Source: Gammaproteobacteria bacterium (lineage in GTDB: Bacteria; Pseudomonadota; Gammaproteobacteria; Pseudomonadales; Pseudohongiellaceae). Taken from it: a DNA stretch of 34,665 nt. The DNA is taken from positions 8,729-43,393 of the forward strand of contig PBYU01000003.1 of NCBI GenBank assembly GCA_002730035.1, read 5' to 3'. The notes below the pieces were generated by a model, which had not been told where the DNA came from, did not search any database, and was given only the letters and a program-made list of their open reading frames with translations. Shown here one piece after another: positions 15,633 through 24,064 of this stretch (positions are counted from its first letter, which is position 1; the number at the start of each line of letters is the position of its first letter). A program made the translations under genes and the position numbers.

Positions 15633-17237
15633 CTAATCAAACAGGTTGGCCAGGCGTTTCTTCATCGAATCTGCCACATAGAGAGCAAGCGCCTGAATCG
15701 TACTGGTGGGGTTCACTCCTGCTGACGTTACAAAAATGCTGCCGTCAACGATAAAGAGGTTCTTCACATCATGGCTGCGCCCCCATTCGTTGACGACTGA
15801 ATTTCCGGGGTCCGTGCCCATCCGCGCAGTACCCATCATATGCCAACCAGCCATGCCAAGGGGCGCTCCTGAACTCACCTCGCTAGCGCCAGCTGCCATT
15901 AGGACCTCTTTCCCTCTGGCAACACTATGCTCCAGCATCTTTACGCTGTTCTTACTTAGTGTGTAATTAATCTTCGGTGCCGGTATTCCATTTGAATCAA
16001 CCAACACAGGATCAAGGGTCACAGTATTGTGTAGCTCCGGCAGATCCTCGCAAATTATTACCATACCGGCGGATTTATCGAAAACCTGCTGATAGGTGCC
16101 ATGATGCTCATCGCCCCAGGGTATTCTTCCCGACATGACGCCCCCCAGTGCAGTCGCTATCGGTCCACGACCGCGGGTCATTTCCATGGTATAACCTCTC
16201 ACATATCCACGTGACCGATCTGTTTCATAAAACTCCTGGCTCCAGATACAGCAACCTCCCGGCCCCTTGTGGCCACCTAGTGGCTCATTGAACAACCCCT
16301 CTACATACGCATAGGGGTGGAACATCAGGTTCTTGCCAACCAGACCACTGGTGTTAGCGAGGCCATCCGGAAACAGGCTGGACCTGGAATTCAACAGCAG
16401 CCTAGGCGTACCTACCCCATTACCTGCAACAATAACCACCTCTGCTTGTTGCTTCTGTTCTTCACCATTCTCATCAAAATAGATAACACCATCAGCCATG
16501 CCTTTAGCATTTACGGTAATCTCACTTACCCGGCAGCGGGTCCGCACCTCAACCCCGTTTCTGATGGCATGAGGCCAATAGGTAATATCCGTACTTGCCT
16601 TGGCACCCTGGGAGCAGCCACTGATGCAAGGTCCGAGGTTCACGCACTTGTCCCTGCCATCGAACGGTTCTGTGGCAATGGCGCTATCAGATGGCCACCA
16701 ATGCCAGCCCAGTTCATTGAATCCACCAGCCAGCTTCTCACCAAGCTTTCCGAGTGATACGGGTGGCAGGTTAACTGCTTTGGGCGGATAGGCAGGATCA
16801 CCTTCGAGCCCGGCAACACCTGTCATGCGATCATTTTCTGCGTAGTAAGGCTCCAGGGTTTCATAGTCAATGGGCCAGTCATCCGCAACCCTGTCCAAAG
16901 ACTTGACCCGAAAATCAGATGGATGAAAACGAGGGAAGTGAGCCGCCCAGAGGATAGTGCTGCCACCCACCCCATTGAAGTTCGCTATCTTGATGGGTGA
17001 TTCATCTTCGTTGACGGGGTAATCAGTTTCAAGATCGCGGGCATTGGGGTTTATATTGAACTTCCCAAGTTGCTGTAATTCCCAGTCCCGATAATTGGTG
17101 GGATAATCGGCAGGATTCACCCAGCCCCCCTGCTCCATGCACACGATCTTCATGCGAGTGTCAGCAAGGCTCCAGGCAACCGCTGCTCCGGATGCACCGG
17201 CACCAATGATCAATACATCAACCGGATCTTGAGGCAT
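15633..17237 (-). CDS. GMC-family FAD oxidoreductase (dehydrogenase large subunit)
   Basis: FAD-dependent alcohol, sugar or sterol-type dehydrogenase of 534 residues from ATG 17237. A TTG four codons upstream is less likely; GAGAA precedes the ATG. The N-terminal dinucleotide motif is VDVLIIGAGASGAAVAWSLA, and the FAD loop GVGGSTILWAAHFPRF follows. C-terminal catalytic His is in GWHMMGTARMG and Asn in GVNPTSTIQALALY. A Cys-rich insert (CVNLGPCISGCSQGAKAST) is characteristic of the gluconate/sorbose dehydrogenase-like branch and could hold an Fe-S cluster. It is co-transcribed with the subunit 3-like gene. The cytochrome c subunit that normally accepts the electrons is not adjacent. Confidence 0.9.
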   Translation of the reverse strand: MPQDPVDVLIIGAGASGAAVAWSLADTRMKIVCMEQGGWVNPADYPTNYRDWELQQLGKFNINPNARDLETDYPVNEDESPIKIANFNGVGGSTILWAAHFPRFHPSDFRVKSLDRVADDWPIDYETLEPYYAENDRMTGVAGLEGDPAYPPKAVNLPPVSLGKLGEKLAGGFNELGWHWWPSDSAIATEPFDGRDKCVNLGPCISGCSQGAKASTDITYWPHAIRNGVEVRTRCRVSEITVNAKGMADGVIYFDENGEEQKQQAEVVIVAGNGVGTPRLLLNSRSSLFPDGLANTSGLVGKNLMFHPYAYVEGLFNEPLGGHKGPGGCCIWSQEFYETDRSRGYVRGYTMEMTRGRGPIATALGGVMSGRIPWGDEHHGTYQQVFDKSAGMVIICEDLPELHNTVTLDPVLVDSNGIPAPKINYTLSKNSVKMLEHSVARGKEVLMAAGASEVSSGAPLGMAGWHMMGTARMGTDPGNSVVNEWGRSHDVKNLFIVDGSIFVTSAGVNPTSTIQALALYVADSMKKRLANLFD

Positions 17238-17451
17238 CTGCTTTCTCAAAGAGTTGTCACCAAGTCAGTATCTCTGGTTTCCTTGGTAGGGTTCAAGGTT
17301 TTCCTTTTTGGTAATCACCGCCGTAACGAACTAGTTTGCCTAAGACGTCACGCTTCATGCGTAACCAGGTCACTTAAACACAATAGGACTCGAGGATCTG
17401 CTACCAAACAGCAACTTCCCCGGTCGAAAATAAGTATCAGATCATTCACCA

Positions 17452-18147
17452 TCATGCTTCATGAAGAATTTTTTCTATCACTAGCATTGCAATTTTTTTA
17501 GCGCTGATTTCACAAGCCTGTTTATCAGGGTGATAGCCATCACGTGCTACAAGAACCTTCACCGGGTTGCGAAAATCCATTCGCGAAAAAGTATCTGACC
17601 AAAAGACGTCATCATGCTTCTGCGTCACGTTCATTAGTATCTGATCAAGCATGGCAGCCCTGACACCCAGAACAAACCTCAAGGGTTGCGGCAAACCAGG
17701 AAATGCTCCCATAGGAGGCAGGCCCATGAAGACAATGGGTGCGCCGAAATGTTGCTTCAATTCATCAATCAAAGCGTTAATCTCAAGATGCCAACGGGTT
17801 ACGGAGGTCACACTGGATACATCATTCACTCCAATTGACACCAAAACCTGATCAACTTCCTCATTCGATAGGTGAGCAACCTTTGCAATGAGGTTTCTTG
17901 CACGATCACCATTACAACCATAGGCGGCCCAGCTAACGCTGCGATTCATCTTCGATGATAGTTTTCCGGCAACACACGCCGTCAGGGACTCTGATAGCGA
18001 TTCAACGCCAACACCCGCAATAACGGAATCACCTATTCCAATGATGTGAATGGGCTGGCCTTCACCATCAGCAATACCTTCGTTGGGCGATCGTGCTTCT
18101 GGCAGCTTTTCAATAGAGTGGCGCGTCCAAATACCCTGTACTAACAA
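17452..18147 (-). CDS. SGNH/GDSL hydrolase, 5' end uncertain
   Basis: Esterase/lipase-type SGNH hydrolase. Block I is IGIGDSVIAGVGV (nucleophile Ser), a Gly/Asn block lies at AAYGCNGDRA, block III is VSIGVNDVSS, and block V DGYHPD carries Asp and His. The only usual start is TTG 18147, but homology-like sequence continues upstream in frame: a hydrophobic stretch (SSLFLFPLLLVQG) typical of this family's N-terminal membrane anchor. No ATG or GTG serves it. The in-frame ATG at 18210 is followed directly by TGA (18207-18205). Either a rare start is used, or a nonsense change has removed the native N-terminus. The catalytic domain is intact. Confidence 0.72.
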   Translation of the reverse strand: MLVQGIWTRHSIEKLPEARSPNEGIADGEGQPIHIIGIGDSVIAGVGVESLSESLTACVAGKLSSKMNRSVSWAAYGCNGDRARNLIAKVAHLSNEEVDQVLVSIGVNDVSSVTSVTRWHLEINALIDELKQHFGAPIVFMGLPPMGAFPGLPQPLRFVLGVRAAMLDQILMNVTQKHDDVFWSDTFSRMDFRNPVKVLVARDGYHPDKQACEISAKKIAMLVIEKILHEA

Positions 18148-18301
18148 CAGGGGAAATAGGAAAAGGCTGCTGGCTGCCTGGAGCCCTCCTTTTCGCGAGC
18201 GGATTCACATGGCTTGATTTTCGCAGCACTCTTCATCCAACACAATCTAATTCTCTGGCCTATATCTCTCTCTTTTCACCCAGGAGGGACTAACAGATGA
18301 G

Positions 18302-18544
18302 TTGGAGGCATTGTCCGTCATTGAGTTTCAGGTTCAATGCCGGTTACTGAAAAGTATGAATCGAAGTGATATATCCAACGCCTACGAGAATATCGACGGT
18401 GACAGAGCAACGCTTAAGTGGGTTGAGACACAAGAAAAGATTGATGGCCATGGGACCTTCCGTTCATCAATAACCGAGACCAATCACTTCGTTAAGGAGA
18501 ACGACACCTGGGTTTTCGGCAAGCCCTCGAAGGATTCCCCCTGA
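18302..18544 (+). CDS. Small hypothetical ORF or gene remnant
   Basis: 80 codons from TTG 18302, not securely recognised. The C-terminal half (TETNHFVKENDTWVFG) resembles the last strands of NTF2/SnoaL- or YchJ-type domains, a weak resemblance. A strong Shine-Dalgarno (AGGAGGG, 18282-18288) stands eight bases before ATG 18297, but that ATG is in another frame and closes after 17 codons. This suggests a frameshifted gene whose ribosome site survives. The 549-bp interval 18148-18696 holds nothing else I can call. Confidence 0.3.
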   Translation: MEALSVIEFQVQCRLLKSMNRSDISNAYENIDGDRATLKWVETQEKIDGHGTFRSSITETNHFVKENDTWVFGKPSKDSP

Positions 18545-18696
18545 ATCTATTACCTACGGTCAGAAATACCCAACGACAGCAGCCCGAATACACCTCACGC
18601 TAAGCCCAACCCAAAAGGCCCCGGGGCATGGATATAATCCCAGAGGATATCTATGATGGGAGCTCGTTGAATCTCGTTAGCACTACAGGAAGATAA

Positions 18697-19731
18697 ATGG
18701 TTGCAGACAAAAAGCTTAAAAAGCGCTATTGGGGGCTTGTACCGCCCCTTCCAGCCCCACTGATCGCAATGTTTGCACAGGCAGCTGAGGAACAAGGGCT
18801 TGAGGGTCTCTTTACACCCCAGGTTATCGGACCTCCCTGGTCGACTTTGGCAGTGGCCGCGTCACACACTGAGCAACTCAAGATTGGCAGTGGTATTGCT
18901 ATTGCTGCCGCCCGCAGCCCCTTTGAGACGGCAATGGCAGCCATTGATATGGATCGCATCTCCCAGGGACGGTTTATTCTTGGACTGGGCGCCAGCGTGC
19001 AGGAATGGACCTGCAATCTATTTGGTGCACCACCACATAAACCGCTAACACATCTGCGTGAGACCGTTGCCGCGGTCCGACACATTGTTGGCGGCGCCCA
19101 CAAGGAAGAAGAGTTGGCACCATTTGAGGGAGAGTACTACAAGGGGAACTACGCAACCCTTCAACCGCTGGAGACTCCAGTCCGCGAGCAGATTCCAATC
19201 TGGCTGGCAGCCCTGCGGGGTCCGGCGGTGCGCCTGGCTGCTGAAATCGGTGACGGCATTATGGGGCACCCCATCTGGTCAATCGACTGGGCCATAGAAA
19301 AGATTCAGCCAGAGATCGTCAAGGGCCTGGACCGCGGAGGTCGCCAACGTGAAGACCTGGAAGTGAACCTCTGGTTCTGGTGTGCCCCAAATGAAAATGA
19401 GGCCGAAGCTATTGAGGATGCACGCACCACTGTCGGCTTCTATGCGTCATTCGCCCAGTATGAATCATTCTTTTCTGCGCATGGTTTCGGCGATGAGGCT
19501 CGCCGTGCACAAGAAGCTGGCCGCCAACGGGAGGTGTTCACCCGAACGGACCTGGTATCGGACGAGATGGTTCGTACATTTGTCCTTTGTGGCAAACCTA
19601 ACTCGATTCGCAAGCGCCTGGATCGAGCCTGGAAAATAGCCGACTCCATGGTCATAGTCGCTCCCCCCTACGGGCTCGATCCTATGAAAATCATGTTCTA
19701 CCAGGATGAGATCGCAAAGCTGCGAGCTTAA
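18697..19731 (+). CDS. LLM-class flavin/F420-dependent oxidoreductase
   Basis: 344 residues, luciferase-like monooxygenase (TIM-barrel) superfamily. Marks are LIAMFAQAAEEQGLEGLF, SHTEQLKIGSGIAIAAARSP, MDRISQGRFILGLGA, and PIWLAALRGPAVRLAAEIGDG. The pattern resembles the F420-linked LLM groups found in mycobacteria and some marine gammaproteobacteria. Whether it uses F420 or FMN cannot be decided here, since no F420 biosynthesis gene is in the window. The start ATG 18697 has AGGA upstream. It leads a run of plus-strand redox and acyl-CoA genes, but the 202-bp gap to the nitroreductase makes co-transcription uncertain. Confidence 0.85.
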   Translation: MVADKKLKKRYWGLVPPLPAPLIAMFAQAAEEQGLEGLFTPQVIGPPWSTLAVAASHTEQLKIGSGIAIAAARSPFETAMAAIDMDRISQGRFILGLGASVQEWTCNLFGAPPHKPLTHLRETVAAVRHIVGGAHKEEELAPFEGEYYKGNYATLQPLETPVREQIPIWLAALRGPAVRLAAEIGDGIMGHPIWSIDWAIEKIQPEIVKGLDRGGRQREDLEVNLWFWCAPNENEAEAIEDARTTVGFYASFAQYESFFSAHGFGDEARRAQEAGRQREVFTRTDLVSDEMVRTFVLCGKPNSIRKRLDRAWKIADSMVIVAPPYGLDPMKIMFYQDEIAKLRA

Positions 19732-19933
19732 AGAGCGGATATTGAAGTAGCAACCAGACAAAGCCGCAACTAGGTACGAGCGAAATGAATGTATTCTGGC
19801 TGATATGATCGGGCCCCAGGAAGAGAAATACGGGAAGCGAAACCCAGGAGCGATTTCCGCTGGACACCTTCTTCACCAGTCCCGAAACAGTATTTACCGA
19901 ACATTCAGTCCTCAATAAGGCAAAGGATCAAAC

Positions 19934-20716
19934 ATGAGTGATATTGCTAAAGAAGCCTTTGATGTCAAAATCGCTGGAACAGATCAGCAGGAATCAAAAA
20001 CAAGTGAAATCGAAGAGGGAGATCCGTGGAATACCATTGAGGATGCCTTCCTCAAGCGCCGCAGCATTCGAAAGTTCAAGAAAAAGCAGGTACCGGCACA
20101 CCTGATTCGTCGAATACTTGAGGTGGGTCGGTTCGCGCCATCCCAGGGTAACTGCCAGCCCTGGAAGTTTGTAGTGGTTAGAGATCGCGAAATGATCACA
20201 GAAATGGAGAATTTCTGTGCCGACATGTGTCGGAAAATCAATGGCCCACTTGATTATACCGCCCACAAAAAAGGCACATTTGCACGCTGGCGAAGTGAGT
20301 CCATTCTGAAGTTGTTCGCCAAATGGCAACCAAGTACCGTGCACCCAATACCTTTTGGCGCGGTAAACCTGATTGCCAAGAATCGATTTAAGGTATTTCA
20401 CCATCCACCAACCGTTATCATTCCGTTGATGGACACCCGCGGAATAGGTCATCCGGAAGTTGATCTGGGTATCGTTGGTACGAATATCGTCATGGCAGCA
20501 CATAGCCTGGGGCTCGGCACGTGCTGGGTTGGCCTCGCCTCTTTTTTGAACAATAGCCCCGAATGGCGGGAGCGACTGGGAGTAGAAGAGCCCTACTCTC
20601 TCGTTGAGGCGATCAGCGTTGGTTATGTGCTTGGCAAGCCAATGCAAAACACAGTCTCACGAGAAACCCACGAGACCCTGTGGATAGAGGATGGGATCAA
20701 GGATCTCATCTATTAG
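19934..20716 (+). CDS. Nitroreductase family protein
   Basis: 260 residues. After a 30-residue acidic N-terminal extension comes the FMN-binding signature FLKRRSIRKFKKKQVP, then RFAPSQGNCQPWKFVVV. The C-terminal half includes DLGIVGTNIVMAAHSLGLGTCWVGL and ISVGYVLGKP, both standard for the family. An insert of about 45 residues (around KGTFARWRSESI) is longer than in small nitroreductases. The flavoenzyme would reduce nitro, quinone or enone-type substrates. It lies 49 bp upstream of a ferredoxin gene in the same direction, which suggests the ferredoxin is its electron donor rather than NAD(P)H (inference). Confidence 0.88.
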   Translation: MSDIAKEAFDVKIAGTDQQESKTSEIEEGDPWNTIEDAFLKRRSIRKFKKKQVPAHLIRRILEVGRFAPSQGNCQPWKFVVVRDREMITEMENFCADMCRKINGPLDYTAHKKGTFARWRSESILKLFAKWQPSTVHPIPFGAVNLIAKNRFKVFHHPPTVIIPLMDTRGIGHPEVDLGIVGTNIVMAAHSLGLGTCWVGLASFLNNSPEWRERLGVEEPYSLVEAISVGYVLGKPMQNTVSRETHETLWIEDGIKDLIY

Positions 20717-20765
20717 CGGAAACAAACGCGTTGTTCTCACAACGCTATAGAATCAGGAGGTGGTG

Positions 20766-21098
20766 ATGACATTACTGACGAAGAAAGAAATGAAGCGCAT
20801 GCCAATCGTGGATGACGCGAGTGAAGCTCAGTTTGGGGTTGTGGCAATTGATCTGGATAAATGCAATGGCTGCAAAATGTGTACGATCATCTGCCCCGGC
20901 AACGTACTGGAGGTATACGGCCCAAAACACGACAAGAAGGCACGCATCAAAGAAGGCCTGTCACTATGTCTGTCTTGCGACAACTGTCATGCGATTTGTG
21001 AGCATGATGCCATAACAATCGTACAGGCCTATGATTTCGTGGGCCGCTACAAGCAATTAAATCGTGGCGCACCGAGCCAGCCCCGGCTAAAGTACTGA
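20766..21098 (+). CDS. 2[4Fe-4S] ferredoxin
   Basis: About 110 residues with two cluster-binding motifs, CNGCKMCTIICP and CLSCDNCHAIC, giving eight Cys for two [4Fe-4S] clusters. The leader MTLLTKKEMKRMPIVDDAS and a basic tail flank the ferredoxin core. I choose ATG 20766 because AGGAGG (20755-20760) sits five bases before it; two in-frame GTG codons just upstream overlap the Shine-Dalgarno. It is coupled by position to the nitroreductase. Confidence 0.88.
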   Translation: MTLLTKKEMKRMPIVDDASEAQFGVVAIDLDKCNGCKMCTIICPGNVLEVYGPKHDKKARIKEGLSLCLSCDNCHAICEHDAITIVQAYDFVGRYKQLNRGAPSQPRLKY

Positions 21099-21211
21099 AA
21101 ATCACCTATTCACTGTGCACCTTAGATATTGAGCCGATGATCACTCCACTAAATGAAAATTAGGATGTGGTTAGTATAGAATCATGAAAACCCGGTGCAC
21201 TAGTGTAGTTT

Positions 21212-21311
21212 GCGATGGCAATGGTAGAAGCTCAGAACCGCCTGAAAGCAGGTACGGAACCTGGCTTCAAAAACCCGGATAATGGGGATGGACATTGATC
21301 AATTGTGCCTG
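21212..21311 (+). pseudogene. Frameshifted 3' remnant of an enoyl-CoA hydratase paralogue
   Basis: Reading from 21212 gives AMAMVEAQNRLKAG. After one extra base near 21287 the frame becomes MDIDQLCL. The intact enoyl-CoA hydratase at 22409-23257 has TMATDEAQARMK and MDIDQLCL at its C-terminus with the same spacing: 84 nt there against 85 nt here between the GAA codon and the end of the match. This is a decayed second copy of that gene's end, sitting before the gene at 21354. It suggests an old tandem duplication whose first copy was lost. Confidence 0.75.
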
Positions 21312-21353
21312 TGCCGATCCGATAATTTTAAGAAGTAAGGACGGATGATCTAA

Positions 21354-22127
21354 ATGGAAGAGTCAAAAGAATACATAGCACAGCACCCGCACCTCCCGTT
21401 TCTCACCGGGAATAATCGCTCTTACATGGTGGTAGGTTACTATCCCAGAGAAGCGCTGGAGAAGTTCCTGCCTCGAGCGATATCCATACCCTCTGACGAG
21501 GTCATGGCCGAGACATACCCCACCGTGAAGAAGGTAGAGGGTATGCACCCCTTCATGTTGCAGTTTGCCAATTGCCACAATGTTCATGACCTGATGAGTG
21601 AATATGAGCTACGTCCCTATGAGGAGATCCAGGCTTGTTTTCCTGCCACCTACACTCATAAGAATGGAGAACAGCAGCACTGCATGTACGTGCACCTGAT
21701 GTATCTTGAATACCTTCTGGGTGTCATTGGTGGTATGTACTTTGGCTTACGCAAACAATTCCGCCCTACAATGCGGGTTGAAGAAACCGACTCATCAAGA
21801 TCCTGGATGATTCCCAACGTTCTCGACGCAGGATTTAAGCAAACGTCAACTGAAAGCAAAGAGGAGCTCAATCCATTTTTCGCACAGTTGTTCATCAATC
21901 CAGCAGTGACCTTCTCGTATTTCTGTCAATATCGCTTTTACAAGCAGAGAGTGCATCCAAAAAAGGTACTGGACGTGTCACCCGACTATGAATGGCGTTA
22001 TAAAGGTTCCGCAATAAAGAACAACGAGAATACCTTCGCTACCTATTCTGAATACCATTTTTCCGTTTCGCAGGTAATGAAATATGATGCCTACTTCCAT
22101 CCAACGGACCTTGTTGGTGTGGAGTAG
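21354..22127 (+). CDS. Acetoacetate decarboxylase-superfamily-like protein (tentative)
   Basis: 257 residues, no signal peptide. The run YYPREALEKFLPRAISIP followed by GMHPFMLQFANCHNVHDL resembles the start of acetoacetate-decarboxylase-fold proteins, and YLEYLLGVIGGMYFGLRKQF resembles the family's mid-section. I do not see the catalytic Lys pair with certainty, so activity may differ. The C-terminal half is rich in Tyr and Phe. It lies between an enoyl-CoA hydratase remnant and the intact enoyl-CoA hydratase, so a role in the same acyl-CoA or beta-keto-acid route is plausible. It could equally be an unrelated uncharacterised family. Confidence 0.55.
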   Translation: MEESKEYIAQHPHLPFLTGNNRSYMVVGYYPREALEKFLPRAISIPSDEVMAETYPTVKKVEGMHPFMLQFANCHNVHDLMSEYELRPYEEIQACFPATYTHKNGEQQHCMYVHLMYLEYLLGVIGGMYFGLRKQFRPTMRVEETDSSRSWMIPNVLDAGFKQTSTESKEELNPFFAQLFINPAVTFSYFCQYRFYKQRVHPKKVLDVSPDYEWRYKGSAIKNNENTFATYSEYHFSVSQVMKYDAYFHPTDLVGVE

Positions 22128-22408
22128 AGCCTAATACCCGGAGCATCTTAGAAATCCTCTTTAGACTGTGGCCAAAAAATACAGTGCTGAGACTACCTCC
22201 GCTCGAAGAGATGACAAGACAAAGGGAGTGGTAACTGAACGAGGGGGACACACTTGCCTGACAACTTACATCAGCCGAACGTACCGTCGATATCGGGAAA
22301 ACCTATCTGGTGACAAACAAATACCGCTGGCTGCTCAGATTAGCGAAGACAAATCGGAACGCGTATGCTTGTAAAGCATAGAACTGAAAATAAGAAAGGT
22401 ATCTAACA

Positions 22409-23257
22409 ATGGCATATAACTACAAAACACTGAGCGTATCGATAGATCAGGGTGTCGCCTTCGCTACTATCTCTTCACCCCCGATCAACATCATGAACGT
22501 TGATATGTTTGTCGACCTGGACCAGTTTACCACCGACGTGGAAGTTGATGATGATGTCAGAGTCGTCGTGATGCAAAGTGCAGACCCTGATTTCTTTATC
22601 GCCCACTACGATCTGAATACACTTCTGGAGGTGGATATCAGTCAGGAACCAGCACTAAAGACCGAGTTGCACCCTTATCATATTATGTGTGAGAGAGTAC
22701 GAACCATGCCAAAACCGACAATCGCAAAGATTGCCGGTCGCGTGGGAGGCGGCGGGTCAGAATTCGCCTCCTCCTTCGATATGCGTTATGGCGTTGTCGG
22801 CAAGACCAAGGTGTGTCAGATGGAGGTTGGCCTTGGCATTTTGCCCGGTGGTTCTGGCACCCAGCGCTTACCGCGACTAGTGGGAACAGGTAGAGCGATG
22901 GAGATAGTCCTTGGCAGCGCAAGTATCGATGCTGAAACCCTGGCCGACTGGGGGTACCTGAACCGCATATTCAAAGCCGATGAAATCGATGACTTTGTCG
23001 ATAACTTTGCCCGGCGAATTGCGACATTTCCTGTAACGGCAGTGGCGCTTGCCAAACAATCGGTGAACAACGCAGAACTACCACTTCAGGAGGGTTTGTT
23101 GAATGAATCATTACTCTTCGATCGAACGATGGCGACCGATGAAGCGCAAGCTCGTATGAAAATTGCTCTGGAACTGGGTGCTCAAACCAGGGAAAAAGAA
23201 ATGGATATCGATCAACTATGTCTGAACATCGGCAGCGCCCTCGAAGACAAGGCGTAA
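22409..23257 (+). CDS. Enoyl-CoA hydratase/isomerase family protein
   Basis: 282 residues, crotonase superfamily. The oxyanion-hole segment KIAGRVGGGGSEFASSFDMRYG carries the first catalytic Glu position (S-E-F). MEVGLGILPGGSGTQRLPRL carries the second Glu. An insert after ADPDFFIAHYDLNTL lies in the CoA-binding loop region. Both Glu being present favours hydratase over isomerase-only activity. The start ATG 22409 has AAAGG upstream. Preceding genes on the strand are the decarboxylase-like protein and a remnant of a paralogue of this gene. Confidence 0.88.
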   Translation: MAYNYKTLSVSIDQGVAFATISSPPINIMNVDMFVDLDQFTTDVEVDDDVRVVVMQSADPDFFIAHYDLNTLLEVDISQEPALKTELHPYHIMCERVRTMPKPTIAKIAGRVGGGGSEFASSFDMRYGVVGKTKVCQMEVGLGILPGGSGTQRLPRLVGTGRAMEIVLGSASIDAETLADWGYLNRIFKADEIDDFVDNFARRIATFPVTAVALAKQSVNNAELPLQEGLLNESLLFDRTMATDEAQARMKIALELGAQTREKEMDIDQLCLNIGSALEDKA

Positions 23258-23394
23258 TTACAATGCTTCAACGCAGATAGTGCGAGATAGAGACAAGGAA
23301 AGTTAAGCCACCCGGGTGAAGCCAGAGAATAGGATGGTTTTATTACCTGTACTTGAACTTTGCTGAGGGCAAAATAAAACATGGGGCAACACTT

Positions 23395-23845
23395 ATGTCG
23401 TTAGATCTCTCAACCCAGCTTGCTGAGCAGGTTACCGTAAACTAGTTCGTGCAAAACATTGTTTATGCCTCCGGTGCGATCAGTGCCCTTTTCGTTGTCG
23501 TCGGCCTGCTTCTCATCGACGTTGGTGCCAGCCGGCGGCGCAGTGGAATCAACTCCACTATTGAAAAACTGGTCGGCTTCTTCATAGGCTTTGCAACTTT
23601 CTTTTTTATTGGCTTTCCCATCTGGACGTCCCAATACTACATCATGAACGGCGATACCATGGCCGACTCCATCCGGGACTGGTGGGCCGGCGGGTTACTG
23701 GCTAACTCGCTCGCGCAAAATGTTGATCCAGCAGCTTTCGCGGGTATCAAGAATTACCAGATTTTCATCTTCTTCATCGCCGCATTTGCCGGTATTACGA
23801 ACATCCTGCTGCACTTTGCGGTCGCAGAACGCATGAAATCTTTGA
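23395..23845 (+). pseudogene. Ammonium transporter (Amt) 5' fragment with amber codon
   Basis: From ATG 23395 the frame reads MSLDLSTQLAEQVTVN, then TAG (23443-23445), then continues FVQNIVYASGAISALFVVVG and LIDVGASRRRSGINSTIEK, a typical Amt TM1-TM2 region. It ends in AAFAGITNILL and the Amt motif AERMK in TM3. The family is over 400 residues, so only the first third or so is left. The in-frame TAG at codon 17 and loss of the rest mark it as a pseudogene. A GTG at 23449 downstream of the stop could initiate a fragment. After AERMK the sequence switches to a P450 fragment in another frame. Confidence 0.75.
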
Positions 23846-23973
23846 CTACCCGGATATCTTCGATATCAGACGAGCCGGTCCAAGGCACCTGTCTTTGGGT
23901 ATCGGTATCCACTACTGTGTGGGCAACCGACTGGCGGAATTGCAATTGAAATGGCTAAAAGAAGTAATTTGCG
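23836..23973 (+). pseudogene. Cytochrome P450 heme-loop fragment
   Basis: In the frame beginning at 23841 the sequence reads FDYPDIFDIRRAGPRHL, then SLGIGIHYCVGNRLAELQL. The first is the P450 meander region preceding the heme, and the second is the heme-binding loop with the thiolate Cys at 23916-23918. Resemblance fades after LKEVI. The open frame runs on to TGA 24066-24068, which overlaps the TTG start of the kinase gene. Only about 45 of roughly 400 residues remain. The piece is joined directly to the Amt fragment. Confidence 0.78.
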
Positions 23974-24064
23974 GTAAAGCGAGCCATTGTTGCGTTCAAT
24001 GCAGGTATCAAAAGAGCAGTAGATCTTATAATCGCTGCAACATACTACTTGTGAGTGACTCACC

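Noticed and set aside
22168..22374. 68-codon plus-strand ORF in the gap before the enoyl-CoA hydratase
   Set aside because: No ribosome site, odd composition and no family resemblance; the 281-bp gap shows nothing else I can support.
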